A DNA stretch of 64,000 nucleotides from Hemileia vastatrix (taxonomy: Eukaryota; Basidiomycota; Pucciniomycetes; Pucciniales; Zaghouaniaceae). Below, piece after piece: positions 11,481-23,060 of this stretch (the first letter of the stretch is position 1; every line of letters begins with the position of its first letter). The notes beneath the pieces were generated by a model. The model did no database searches. It was not told the origin of the DNA and worked only from the letters and a program-made list of their open reading frames with translations. Made by a program: the position numbers and the translations under genes. The stretch is taken from NCBI GenBank assembly GCA_030280995.1, contig JASXTE010000002.1, positions 39,243,183 through 39,307,182 of the forward strand, in the 5' to 3' direction.

Positions 11481-12205
11481 TTTCAGAATTTACACTTGTC
11501 TCACAACTCATTTTTGATGTCTTTTTCACTCTTGCATGATTTCAACTACCTCAACAAACTCTGATTTTTACCCTGTAGTGCTTATAAAAATGCTGTTTTT
11601 TTATCATGAGAAGATTTTAGATTTTATGATCATAGAGGAGACTAATGGTGTTTATGTTACTTTCAGTTACATAGAGAGCACTTTCAATTTTTAGCCCCAT
11701 TTATCTCATTATTCTATTTCCATTAATTCAATCATTATATCATTTCTTTTTACTTGTCATGAAAAACTCATTTTATTTATAATACCTTATAATTTAGAAT
11801 TTCAGGCTCTAATATATATTATTTGGAATCAGAATCAGGGAGGAGATTAAGTAAAATAAAATTTATTGTATAATTGATTTTTTCCCTATTTGAAAGTGAG
11901 GAAGGAATGGGTCCTTTATGGTAGAAATTATAACTGATGTATGTACACTATTTTAGTTATAAAAAATGAAGTGTTATGCTTTAGGGTACTGAATATGAAT
12001 GAAATTTGAAATTAAGTGAAATCAGAGCTTTTTGTCAAGAAAGTGTGAGTTTGGGTGAAATAAGTGACTTATTTAACTTTTTAAATACACCAGTGTGGGG
12101 GATGGTGTTTTGGAAATCTGAATTTAGATAAGTGTTAGTTTACAAATTTAAATTTGCTAAATTTGAAACCCCCTATCACCACAAAAAAACACTTTGAAAC
12201 TTCTA
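11481..12205. other. AT-rich stretch ending in a T-family right end
   Basis: No gene seen. 11870-12000 aligns with 21120-21200, and 12000-12175 with the right-end region of T-family elements (AAGTGTGAGTTTGGGTGAAATAAG, then CACCAGTGTG...). The terminal run is reduced to CCCCC at 12170. The region 11490-11860 may include the lost 3' LTR of the copia relic, but no repeat partner was found. Confidence 0.4.
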
Positions 12206-12360
12206 GCAGGTGCGGATCCCCCAATCCAATTTTGATTCAAGAGTAACTCAGATTTAATGTCACAAAAACTAAAATACTCATTTTTCAGTATATATTATTC
12301 TCATAAAAATCAAAGCTGAGCTAAAACTGAATCTGAAAAAAGATAGGAATTGGCACCTGC
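12206..12360. mobile_element. MITE family D, copy 1 (155 bp)
   Basis: Terminal inverted repeats GCAGGTGCGGATCCC and GGAATTGGCACCTGC, flanked by TA dinucleotides (12204-12205 and 12361-12362). It matches 27201-27354, including the internal block AGCTGAGC. The TA duplication is typical of Tc1/mariner-type elements. Non-coding. Confidence 0.75.
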
Positions 12361-12831
12361 TATCACTTCTTGTCAGCCTGGATATTCCCAGGACTGAGTA
12401 AAATATGAAAATAAAATATTCTAAACACATGTATTACACATGGGGACAATAAGTGAAGGTATAAAATAGGGGGTGTCAGTTCTGGCAAATCCACACTTAA
12501 CTTAAGTGTGGATTTCAAACCAAATCAGCACTTAAATTTTGCAAAAAAATCACTTATTTCAAAAATGGGTGTCAGTTATGACTTCAAATCAGAATGTTCT
12601 TCCCAATTTTGTTTTCAGAACCACATGGTGGCCCAATCATTCCTTCCTTTCCCATACCCTCCCTGTCAAATGTGGCACCCTTACCTTCAGACCCTAATCA
12701 ATCCTCAGCACACACCCTTCACTGAGATTTGAAACATTTTATTGCAACATTTTAACCAGGCACATTTTTTCCCTTGTTTTTTTATTTTTTAAACCTCTTA
12801 ATCTCTTTTCTTGTTACATACCAGCTTCATA

Positions 12832-14060
12832 ATGCTTCCCAGAAAATCCAGCACTCAAAATGCAACTCAAAAAAATGCTTCATCACAAATGTCTTCCCTT
12901 AATGCAAGCCCCTCACCTGAGAAATCAATGTCTGTAAAGCTAAAAAAGGAAGATTATCTCATCATCATCAACTTCCTCAAAATTATGTCAAATGATGATG
13001 CATGTTTTGGATGTGAGAAGTCCACCCAAATCAGATGTCAACATTCATCAAAGGTCAATGGCTTCTTGTTGATGGCAAATGAAGTAAAAAAGAAAACAAA
13101 AGGGAGAATTGACATCAATCCTAAGCAAATGAATGAGAGGTTCAAAAGTTATCAATCAAAATATAAAAAGGCTCATTTTTCTTCTGCTTCAATTGGCTTT
13201 TGTATTGATGATGATGATTTTGAGAATTGAATTTTAACTGTTTCCAAAAAGCTCAGTGTCATGTGTCTTTTCTATGAGGAAGTGGATAATCTTTTTTGTT
13301 CCTGAGTTTATTTCAGTCCTTGGTTTATACACAATACTACTAAGGAAATACCTTCTGGTTCTCAACCATCTAATTATCCTCCCAAAACACCTTTACTTCA
13401 ACAACATCAATTCCCTCCAGCTTCTAACTATAGTTCACCTGAAGAAGATCCTGACTATCAAGCAGAAAAATTATTTTAGAGCAGATATGAGTCCTCAGAG
13501 CCCCAATTCTTTGATGTATGTTTACTTTGATCTTTTTTCATAAATTCTTTTCTAGTCTACTCCTAATCAAACTCAAATTTCAAAAAATAATAAAAATTCT
13601 GGCAATGAGAATCCTGCTTTGGAATCTTCTTTAGATGAACTTCCTGAACCCACTAGCCAAAACTCCAAACTAAAGCATAAAGCCTCAACTTAAAAGAGCT
13701 TGAACCATATATTAAAATATGGTCATACTTCAGCCACCTCTTTTTCCTCCCTTGACAATTATTTTAAAAAAATAATATAAGTAAGATTTTGTCACTTTAT
13801 ATCTTCTTCAATAACTAATTTATTCTTTTTTTCTATTCAATTTTCTCAGAAAAATCTTCTATTGCAAAAATTCCCTTGAATTTGAGAAGATGAATTTTGA
13901 TCATATGATAATGAAAGATCAACGGGCCTTAGATTTGGAGGAAATTTTTTTTAGCTTCAATCAAATTTTGAAAAGGCCAGATTTGATGCAGAGGAGATGG
14001 AAAGAGTTCATCTTTGCACAGAGAAAACAAAAGACAGTGATTTTTAAATAGAAATGAAAA
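12832..14060 (+). pseudogene. Myb/SANT-like DNA-binding transposon ORF, copy 1
   Basis: The ATG is at 12832. The first 133 codons are intact, with a Ser-rich tail, then LKKEDYLIIINFLK, a Cys-containing segment, and TKGRIDINPKQMNERFKSYQSKYKKAH, which looks like a trihelix/Myb-like DNA-binding fold. A TGA at 13228 and another near 13303 interrupt the frame, but homologous coding continues to DPDYQAEKLF near 13470. Intron-like GT...AG junctions follow: donor GTATGT near 13515, acceptor TTTTCTAG near 13556. C-terminal exons with further stops run to about 14060. The role in the element (probably binding its ends, as in Harbinger second proteins) is inference. Confidence 0.65.
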
Positions 14061-14212
14061 GTCATGATTTGGAAAATCAAGAAAATTAAAAAAAAAAATT
14101 TATTATGGAATGTGTAAAAAGTGGCCAATCTTATAAGTAAATTAAAAAATTACTTGAATTTTTTAAATGATTAATCTTTTTTTTGGTTAATGTTTGGTGA
14201 ATGACTTTAATA

Positions 14213-15742
14213 GGGGGTGTCAGTTCTGGCAAATCGGCACTTAACTTAAGTGCAGATTTCAAACCAAATAAGCACTTAAATTTTGAAAAGAAGTCACTTA
14301 TTTCAAAAATGGGTGTCAGTTCTGACCTCAAATCAGACCTTTTCTTGCTCACCTACTTATTGCCACACATTCCCCTTGTTAGTTTGTGCTTCATAGATCA
14401 TGTTCTCACTATTTGTTTTCCAATTGAAACATTGTTATCTGACCAATGGTAAGTTTTTTTTACTTCTTTTTTTTCAGTATTTTTTCTTTTTCCCTTTTTC
14501 TTCTTGATCATTTAGGTATGTTTTTTGTTTTAATTTTGGTAGATTTTTCCACCTCTCATGCAACCACTCACACCACTGCCACCACCTTCTCGCTCACTAC
14601 CACTGCCACCACCACCACCACCTCCTCCTTTCTCACTACCACCACCACCTTCTCACTCACTACCACTACCACCACCTCCACCTCCTCACTCACCACCACC
14701 ACCACCTCCTCCTCCTCTTCGCTCACTACCACTGCCACCTCATTCACTACCACCACCACCTCCTCCTCGCTCACTACCACTGCCACCTCATTCACTACCA
14801 CTACCATCACCTCCACCTCCTCACTCACTACCACTACCACCACCTCCTCCTCCTCGCTCACTACCACCACCACCTCCTTGCTCACTACCACCACCACCAC
14901 CACCACCTTGCTCACTACCACTACTACCACCACCACCACTCACACAGCCATCACCAGCTCGCTCACCCCCTCAACCACCTCACCCACCACCACAACCAGC
15001 TTTCTCACCACTACAACCACCTTTCTCACCACCAGATACAGCATCAAGAAAAAGAGAAATGATAATTTCACTATACAACTGTGGAAAAAAGTGCACTAGC
15101 CTAATTAACTATCAAAAAAAAAATGTCCTTATAGTTAAGAAAATGGCTGTACATGCTCTAAAATTGTAGCTATGTGAGAGCAAATGAACTTCAGAAGCTT
15201 GAGATACTTTTAAAATCCTCTTTTTTGAAATTTGAAATATACTAAAATATTTGAGACATGAGCAAGCAAAATTGGTGACTTGCTCATTGGTTTTTTGTAC
15301 ATAAGGAGCAAGAAATTTCACTCCTTCCTTTTTTTATGCAGTTAGTTTTGGGTGTTTGATATGTTTGGTTGCTTATAAATCAATCATGAGTGAGGGGAAA
15401 GGGGGTAATGAAGAGAGGGAGTGAAGTGAAAGATGGGAGTGAATTAATGAGCAGAGAGGAGTGAGAGGAAGAGGGGAATTGAAAGGGGAGGGATGATAGG
15501 AGCTTCAAGTGGAGAATGTAACAAAAGGAATGGAGAGGTAGTGGGAGGTGAGAGAGAGGGAGAGTAGTGAGAATTTTGAAACCAGCACTTTTGGTTGAGA
15601 AAGTGCGGATTTGAGTGAAATAAGTTACTTATTTCATTTTGAAATCCACCAGTGTTGGGGCTAGTGTGTTTTGGAAATTGGCACTTAAATAAGTGCGGAT
15701 TTGGTCAAATTTAAGTGCGGATTTGCAAGAACTGACACCCCC
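14213..15742 (+). mobile_element. 1.5-kb T-family element nested in the composite
   Basis: GGGGGTGTCAGTTCTGGC at the left and GAACTGACACCCCC at the right, TA-flanked. It inserted in the sequence ...GACTTTAATAGTTACTTTT, whose uninterrupted form is seen (reverse strand) at 34240-34255 of the element at 31103. It carries no Myb-like or transposase ORF; its interior is a CCA/CCT-rich repeat and purine-rich DNA. A non-autonomous derivative. Confidence 0.82.
14546..15032 (+). repeat. Long imperfect trinucleotide repeat (ACC/TCC/ACT)
   Basis: About 490 bp of CAC, ACC, TCC and ACT triplets in higher-order blocks of roughly 45-60 bp (for example CTCACTACCACTGCCACC repeated). All three plus-strand frames stay open for much of its length, giving Thr-rich (TTTTTSSLTTT) and Pro-rich (PPPPPRSLPLP) text, and the minus strand gives poly-Val. 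This is expected of a triplet array, so the long ORFs at 14446-15169 are not taken as genes. A reverse-complement counterpart is at 24400-24780. Confidence 0.85.
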
Positions 15743-16475
15743 TAATAGTTACTTTTAATCTTATCAAAAATAGTGATATCATGAGATTCTGATAAAATCA
15801 TTTTTTTCAGCCTGCATATTCCCAGGACTAAGTAAAAACTGCTTATAATTTATGTTAAAAATATGTAGTACACATGGGAAAAATAAATAAAAGTATATGT
15901 AAGTGAAATCAATAATTAAACACATTACATGCCATTAGAATACCTTATATACATGCATATATCCACCTTTTATAAGTCTTATGTACTTAATATTAAGTTT
16001 GAATATGTCAGGGTAGTCTCAAGAGACTTAAACATAAGGCTAGATAATTTTTAAGTAGACTTAAAGCTGTTTTTTTCATTGTTTTATGGGAAAAACAAGA
16101 AATGTGCTTTAAATCACTTAAAAGTTGAATATATGCACTATAAATTTAATAATATTAAATATGTGCCTTGAAAGACCAATTTGTCTTAATTAGGAATATT
16201 TACTTGGCTACTCAAATGTATAAAAATAACACTTTTCAAATTTGGTGTTTTTTATGCCAGAAATGGCTTCTGTACTGGCCACATACTGCCTGCATTTTTC
16301 CCACCTGAATAGCTTCATTTTTAGCAAATTTAGCTTTTTAACACTATAATTACCCCCACATTGTACGCCCAAAATGGGGAAACACACTAAAATAGGCAAC
16401 AGGCACTTATTTAGTGTCCTAATTTAATTATAGGTGCATTGACTTCATTATATGCACTAATATCATTGACAAACT

Positions 16476-17479
16476 TGTCAGCAAGGCTATTCCAGGAGCC
16501 CAGTAAATGATATGTTAACTTATAGGACCTGAAAGAGGGCGTAAGAATTGTATTTAATTTATATAAATTAATATTTTATTGCATAATAAAATTATATAAG
16601 TATCTTAATTATAAATTTATATTTAATTAATTAAAAACATATATTATAATTATAAGTGTAAAATTGACTTATAATATAATTAAATTAATTATTTATATTT
16701 ATATATTAAATAACATTTTTTATAGTATTAAACAATAAATAATGATGCTTCTTTTGACCCATAATTGTGTCAGGAAAAAACTAATTAATACTAAATTGAA
16801 ATTAATTACATATTTTGTTGTGTCAAAATATTTTTTGTTTCATTTAAAAATCCTTAAATCAGACTGTACCATCTGTTTTGAATGATTTTTCTCATAGTTC
16901 CTATGTTCCAGGCTTGTTTAGTTATTCACTATTTTTACTTACTGATTTGGGAATTAATTGTGGGAAAATTGGATTCTTAATTGGGGTTTTTAATTATTTG
17001 TTTCATATTTTTCTCTACATTGTTATGTTTCACTTATTCTTTTAGATTCTTGTTTCATTCTATTATATTTCTTGTATTTACAAATATAGTAGTGCTTCAG
17101 AGGGCCCATTGCCTATAAAAAAGGCCTTGGATAATCCCCTGTAGCCTCATCACTTACTATACACTCAAAAAATTTCATATACTTTTATATTACGTTTATA
17201 TTCTTTTTATTAGTAATAAAATTATAATTAAAACTCTATATAACAAATTAAAGGTTGCTTTAAGTCTGATAGAAATCACAGTGTCTGCCGCGCATAGCCC
17301 TTACTTGAAATAATATTATTATTAATAAAACCCAATTTTGTGTCACCTCTCAAATTACTCGTCGTTGCTTTCCTTTAAATAAACTAAGTAAATCTTTATA
17401 TTTTATTTCTTTTATTTTTTCCCTTGTCCTCCTCCATTTTTTCCCCTTTCCTTACCTTCTTCTAGACGATTGACCAACA
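16476..17479 (+). mobile_element. Solo LTR of family L (copy 2)
   Basis: TGTCAGCAAGGCTATTCC...GATTGACCAACA with a perfect AAACT duplication (16471-16475 and 17480-17484). It interrupts a Z LTR: the uninterrupted sequence, ATTAATAACCTCAAGATTGG, is seen near 26070-26090. It is about 1.0 kb against 1.26 kb for the L copy at 2835, with indels between them. A TATA motif lies at 17113-17119. Confidence 0.9.
17108..17132 (+). promoter_or_regulatory. TATA-box region of LTR L copy 2
   Basis: GCCTATAAAAAAGGCCTTGG matches TCCTATAAAAGGGCCTTGG of the other L LTR at 3690. It lies about 365 bp before the LTR end. Confidence 0.45.
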
Positions 17480-18294
17480 AAACTCAAGATTGGTGCCTCT
17501 AATTCACTACCATGCTTAAATTTTCCTAAATTAGTCAAGGATATACTGGTGAAAGCTCCTTCCAAGGACTGCATTCAGTTACCCCACTTCTTATGTCATT
17601 TTTTGGGTTTCTCAGTGGTTTCTCAGTCAATATTAGTCATAATTGGATGGGGATTTCAAGTAATAATTTGGAATAATTAATCCCTTCATTTATAATTTTA
17701 TTACCCCTTAATATTGTGTAATATTTAATGTAATTATTTCTTTTTTTAGTCTTTTATTATAAGCTATTACATGCATATACTCTCTTTTTTCTTATTCTTT
17801 TATTTTGATGGATTATCCCTATTACTCCAGGATTTTAGTGGGTGATATCCTTCTAATTGTGTTATTGGTAATTCCTTATGTTGAAGGACAGGTATAATAG
17901 ATATAATGAGGTGTTTTTGGCCATGTATCAGACTGGTAAATCAGAGGGATACATTAGAAAATTATTGAGTGTAAAAGGAGGGGGTTTTTGGTCTTATTTT
18001 TTACATTCTTTATCATTACAATTAAAACATATAACCATTACAATGACAATAAACTTCATTAGTACTTTCAAAGTCTTTCAATAGAATTTGAATTATATTC
18101 TCTATTTTTCTAGCAACTATAAGATTTTAACCCATTTATAAATAGTGAGATTTAAATTACTGAGACCCTTATATTGAGTTATATTTTAATAATTATTGGA
18201 TTTGTACTACAGTATTCATATAGGACCATTAAAATCTTCTAGAAAACTGACTATTCAAGCTATTCTTGTCTCTGTACTTGAACTCAGCCTGAAA

Positions 18295-19149
18295 ACTTGA
18301 CTTTACCTAAAATATTGCAATTTTGGAATCTCAGATAGTTAAATAATACTTACACCTGTGCAAAAATCCTCATCATCAACATACTTTTATCACCTCACCA
18401 CCAATTCAACTTTCTAAATATAGCTAAGTCAACAAAATTTTATATCTGTTTTGAAAATTTGGCAATATCCTCCTCTGGATTTTATTGAGGTAAGGGGTGG
18501 GTATCACCAATATTTTTCCAAGTCATCAATTTTGCATGTCAGATTTTAAAATTTGACAATACCCTCCCCTGAATTTTATTGAAGTTAGGGGTGAAAATCA
18601 CCAAAATTTAATATAATTACATAAATTAATAAATAAATAAATAAGATAAGTCAAGTTTAATAGTTTTAAAGTAATGACAATCCCTCAAACCAAAATTCAG
18701 ATCAAGTCAAGAAACTAAGTTTGGGACTTTCCACAGTTATAGGCTAGAGGTGCCCCATGAAATATTTCATTTATTCATTATTACAATTTATACAAAACAA
18801 GGTTGTTGGCCTATTACTTTAGTTTAACAAATGGAAATATCAGATTTATTTATTTAAATTTTATGAAAGAATAATAAATATTTGATGACTCTACAATTCC
18901 ACATAGTTTTTGATCTACCTAAAGTTTTATTAAATTTATTAAATTTACCTTCTTTTTTTACCTTTTTGATTTATTAGATTAACTTTTGACTGATCTGATA
19001 AGAGCAGCCAAGATGTGTGAAGGGTTAGACATACAAAAATGGTAAGAAAAATAAAAAAATAAACCTTGATGAAAGAGAAGAATAATATTTAAATATAAAG
19101 GTAGTTGGAGGAATTTGGAAGGATAAATGCATGATGTAAAAATTATGAT
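18295..19149. other. T-family transposon interior, no gene
   Basis: Non-coding interior of the first unit of the composite. It aligns with 23200-23640 of the second unit and, reversed, with 33560-34150 of the element at 31103. It contains a doubled motif, AATACCCTCCCCTG...TTTTATTGAAGTTAGGGGTG (near 18470 and 18560), also doubled in the other two copies. No ORF of note. Confidence 0.6.
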
Positions 19150-20140
19150 ATGCATTATGATATAATTAAAAGTGAAATTGGGAAAAAAAGGCTCAACTTT
19201 AAAGGTCAATATCTCAGCAACCACTGAAACAAACTCAAATCCATTTGTTGGAAATGAAAGATAAGCTTTAGTAGAATCTTCAGGTAAAAGACACAAGATT
19301 TGAATATGCTTAACTCTAATTCCCACTTTGATTTTCAAAATTTCACAAAAAATTGAAAATTAATGATGAAAATTCCAACAAGAGGGAGATGAAAGCCTAG
19401 ATAATCATCCAATAATAGTTTGAAAATCTCTACTCTCTAATTATGCAATATAAAAACATGAAATAAATAAAGTGAAATTTGGAAAAAAGACTCAAATTTA
19501 AAGGTCAAAATCTAAGCAACCACTGAACTTATTTCAAACCTATTTGTGGGAAATTATAGATAGGCTTCAGGAGAATCTTCAGTTAAAACACCACACAATA
19601 TGGGGGGGCAGACTTGCTAGCGAGTCTGCAACCTTGGACCCAAACTCACCATAGATTTAACACACATTGAGCTATTGATAAAGGAACCATACAATCAGGG
19701 ATGAACATCACTCAGCTGAAAAGTTTTAGGTGGGTGTTCAAGTAGAGTTCAGTATGGGTTCAGTCTGAGTACAGTCTGAGTTCCATCTGAGTTCCATCTG
19801 AGTTCAGGTTAAGGACTTACTAGCAAGTCCACCCCCTATATTGTGTAGTGAAAGGACATTTCATTTATTTAAATCTAACCCTAATTTTTTATATAAAAAC
19901 ATAAAATAAAATAAGTTTAAATTGGTAACAAAGGGCTCAACTTTAAAAGTTAATGTCTCAGAAACCACTGAACCAAATTCAATTTTTTATGAGAAATGAA
20001 AGATAGCCTTCAGGAGAATATTCAGTAAAAAGTAAACTAGATTTGAATAAACCTAACCCTAATTCCAACTCTGAGTTTGAAAATTTTACAGAAACTTGAA
20101 AAGTGATAGTGAAAATGACAACATGAGGATTTGAATTAGT
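19150..20140 (-). repeat. Degenerate tandem repeat, 3 units, in T element
   Basis: Units of about 300 bp or more share (on the minus strand) 'TCAGTGGTTGCTGAGATATTG', then 'ACCTTTAAAGTTGAGCC', and a GAAGATTCTCCTGAAGCCTATC block. Unit centres are near 19215, 19515 and 19960. The homologous region of the element at 31103-35885 has four units (32340-33440). A MITE (19589-19850) splits the second from the third. Confidence 0.7.
19589..19850. mobile_element. MITE family E, copy 1, with nested palindrome
   Basis: Ends CACCACACAATATGGGGGG and (reverse complement) CACTACACAATATAGGGGG. Just inside each end stands a second palindrome of the type GACTTGCTAGCAAGTC. The interior near 19745-19805 has a short tandem of CAGTCTGAGTT / CCATCTGAGTT units. 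It matches 54901-55161 at nearly every position. It sits in the tandem repeat of the T element. Confidence 0.85.
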
Positions 20141-20859
20141 CCACTGTTATCTAGATAAGATTCCTACATATATTTAAGTATGAAATTTTCATAGAAGGAA
20201 AGAGATATCATATAGGCATGAAAAAAAGGATATGAAATTTAACTTGATTGAAAGGTAGGAAAAATAGAGTGTGAAAGAGTGAAGTTGGAATTTGGGGGAA
20301 ATTAGATATGGAGCAAGTTAAATTCTTAAAAAAAGTGCAATGTATTTGTTTTAATGAAAAAGAACCAAATAAAAAAGTAAAACAGGGGAAAGGTGGGGTA
20401 ATGACCATGCCAAGGAGGGATGAAGAGTAGGATGATGGAGCTAAAAAAAGAATGAATTAAGGGAGTGAAGAAAAAAGGTTAATTTTACCTTGAAAATCAA
20501 AAAAATCACTTACTAAAAAAATTTAGATACAAAAAAGAAAAACAAACAACAGAAAAAAACACAAAAAAATTATAATAAGAAAAAATACAAGTAAAAATGA
20601 AAAAATGAATTACCTGGAGAAATGAGTTGAGAAAAAAAATTGACTTCAAATTATTTGAGGGATGAAAGAGGAGATGAGGAAATGGATATGAGTAATGAAA
20701 TAAAAAAAAGAATGACTGAAAAATTAAGCAATCGCAGAAAATATGTGATTTCATGTTGAGTTGATGAAGGAAAACAAAGAGACTTGAAAAAAAGAGACTA
20801 TAATAGAAAATTCAAAATCAAATTCAATATGCAAAAAAATAACCATTCTAAGGAAACAT
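20141..20859. other. T-element interior, A-rich, no gene
   Basis: Collinear with 31670-32330 (reverse strand) of the element at 31103. The minus-strand ORFs here (20208-20408, 20506-20754) are Phe/Ser-rich translations of T-rich DNA and are not supported as genes. Confidence 0.5.
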
Positions 20860-21072
20860 TACTGAGATTTCCTGAATAACTGTCTAACACTGGGTACAGA
20901 TAGGTTAAGATGTTCTTGGATGGTGTACTTAGGGGTATGAAGTAGTTGAGACTTTCTAGGAAGAAGGACATGTTTCCTGGTCATTTTTGATAATAAAAAG
21001 AAAACCTTCTACAAGATCAGAATCAGAATTGCAATCAGAGTCCAAGAGGAGAGCAAGAGCTGTGAAAGTCAT
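20860..21072 (-). pseudogene. Transposase-like N-terminal remnant in composite
   Basis: From an ATG at 21072 it reads an acidic, Leu-rich segment (ALALLLDSDCNSDSDL), then breaks by stops and a frame change. A different frame then matches TYLYPVLDS of the plus-strand ORF at 31411-31644. It points inward from the right end of the first unit, opposite to the Myb-like ORF. An acidic start like this is common in Harbinger-type transposases, but no catalytic region remains, so the assignment is tentative. Confidence 0.4.
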
Positions 21073-21692
21073 TGCTTGATGTAGCTTATAATGATTTGTG
21101 AGTGAGGAAGACATGCCTATTATATGGTATAAAAATATAAATGATATAAATAATTTTTAGTTATAAAGTGTCATGCTGCAGAGTGCTGTGTATAAATGGC
21201 ATGATGCTGACAAATCAGAAAAATGAGACATTAAGGTGAAATAAGCACTTTTGGTTTAGAAAGTGCAGATTTGAGTAAAATAAATGATTTATTTCATTTT
21301 GAAATCCACCAGTGTTGGGGCTAGTGTGTTTCGGAAATCTGAACTTAAATAAGTGCAGATTTTTTAAGTGCTTATTTCAAAGCAAATCAGCACTTAAATT
21401 TTGCAAAAAAGTCACTTATTTCAAAAATGGGTGTCAGTTGTGACTTCAAATCAGCACTTTTTTCCCAATTTTTTTTTCACATCCACATGCTGGCCACATC
21501 ATCCCTTCTTTTCTTACCCCATCTCTGTCACATGTGACACCCTGACCTCCATCCCCTCATCAATCCTCGGCACACACACCTCACTGAGATTTAAACATTT
21601 TATTGCAACAAATCAACCAGGCATGTTTTTTTCCTTCTTTTTTTGTATTTTCAACTTGTCAACCTCTTTTCTTGTAACATACCAGTTTGATA

Positions 21693-23060
21693 ATGCCTTC
21701 CAGAAATTCAGACACTCAAAAGGCAACTCAAAAAAATGTTTCATCACAAAGGTCTTCCCATAATGCAAGCCCATCACCGGAGAAATCAAAGTCTGGACAG
21801 CTAAAAAGGAAGATTATCTCATCATCATAAACTTCCTCAAAATAAAATCAAATTATGATGTGTGTTTTGGATATGAGAAGTCCACCTGAATTGGATTTTC
21901 ACCTTCATAAAATTTCAATGGCTTCTTTTTAATGGCAATGAAGTAAAAAAGATAAAAAAAGGGAGAATTGAAATCAATTCTAAGCAAATGAAGGAGAGGT
22001 TCAAAAGTTATCAATCCAAATACAAAAAATCTCACTTGGCTTCCACTTCCACTGGCTTTGGTATTGATTATGATGATTTAGAGATTGGAGTTACTACTGT
22101 TTCTGGAAAGCTCAATGTCATGTGTCCTTTTTACAAGGAAATGGATAATCTTTTTGGTTCCCAAGTTGATTTCAACCCTTGTTTTATACACAATACTACT
22201 AAGGATATTCCCTATGGATCTCAACAAGCCAATAATCCTCCCAACACACCTGAAACTCAAGGAAATCAATTCCCTCCTGCTTCTTACCATAGTTCACCTG
22301 AAAATGATTCCGACTATCAAGCAGAAAAATTATTTTTGAGTAGATCTGAGTCTTCAGAGCCACAAAATTTAAATGTATCTTTACTTCCTCTTTTTTCTTC
22401 AATTATTTGCTAAATTGCTCTTTCTTTCTTTTCTTGTCTCCTCCTACTCAAACTCAAATTTCTAAAAAGAATAATGATTCAAAAAATGACAATCCTGATT
22501 TACAAGCTGCTATAGATTAACTTCCTGAACCCTCTAGCTCAAACTACAAACTAAAGCATCAGGCTTAAACTTCAATGAACTTGAACCATCTTATAAAACA
22601 TTGTAATACTTCAACCACCTCTTTATCCTCCCTTGATGATTATTTTGAGAAAAAAGATATAAGTAAGATTCAGTCATTATATATCTTCTTCAATAACATA
22701 TTTATTTTTTTCTATTCAACTTTCTCAGAAAAATCCTCTATTGTAAAAAATGCCCTTGACTTTGAGAATATTAAGTTTGATCATATGCTAATGAAAGATG
22801 AACAGTCCTTAGATTTGGATGAAAATTTTTTTTGTTTCAATAAAATTTTGAAAAGGCTAAATTTGAGGCAGAGGAGATTAAAATAGCTCACCTTCACTTG
22901 GAGAAAACAAAAGACTGTGAATTTCAAAGAGAAATGGCCAGTTGTGAATTGGAAAAACAAGGAATTTTTAAAAAAATAATTCATTACAGAATGTATAAAA
23001 AATGGCCAATCTTATGAGGACATTAAAAAATTACTTGACCTATTTAATTGTTTAATTGTT
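21693..23060 (+). pseudogene. Myb/SANT-like transposon ORF, copy 2
   Basis: The ATG at 21693 starts a Ser-rich N-terminus. A one-base loss in an A run near 21805 shifts the frame. From 21988 the frame is restored: MKERFKSYQSKYKKSH, STGFGIDYDDLE, SGKLNVMCPFYKEMDNLFGS, then a Pro/Asn/Ser-rich linker to about 22370. The expected intron donor GTATCT is at 22376, but the acceptor corresponding to TTTCTAG reads TTTCTTG, so splicing may fail. C-terminal exons follow (KSSIVKNALDFENIKFDHM at 22731), ending near 23040 with CIKNGQSYEDIKKLL. It is the best preserved C-terminal half of the four copies. Confidence 0.65.

Larger units (their letters stand above)
6940..12190 (+). mobile_element. Old nested relic of T-family DNA transposon
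   Basis: The block at 6940-7040 resembles the right-end region of the T family (compare 15590-15690). The block at 7119-7340 resembles the left-end region (compare 12540-12760), and the Myb-like relic at 10205-10600 continues it. A decayed right end, including AAACCCCCTA, is found at 12000-12175. Inside are a Tc1-like element (about 7449-10100), itself split by an LTR, and a copia relic. Boundaries are approximate because both ends are eroded. Confidence 0.5.
15805..18294 (+). mobile_element. Family-Z LTR (copy 1), split by an L LTR
   Basis: Aligns with the Z LTR at 12371-26884: head CAGCCTGCATATTCCCAGGACT, middle (GTATAAAAATAACACTT...), a 3' part with TTAGTCAAGG, and end ACTCAGCCTGA. The first TG is mutated and the flanking pentamers (ATTTT and ACTTG) differ. 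After subtracting the L LTR and its duplication (16476-17484) it is about 1.48 kb, the same as copy 2. It lies within the composite transposon; the flanks rejoin the order seen at 34130-34210 of the related element. Confidence 0.75.

Noticed and set aside
14446..15169. Two overlapping ORFs above 200 codons, Thr-rich and Pro-rich
   Set aside because: Both lie on a triplet repeat that keeps all frames open. There is no non-repetitive domain, and the minus strand is also open (poly-Val).
19589..19850. CRISPR-like reading of the repeated CAGTCTGAGTT / CCATCTGAGTT words
   Set aside because: The units are adjacent with no unique spacers, and they lie inside a MITE with clear terminal repeats in a eukaryotic sequence.
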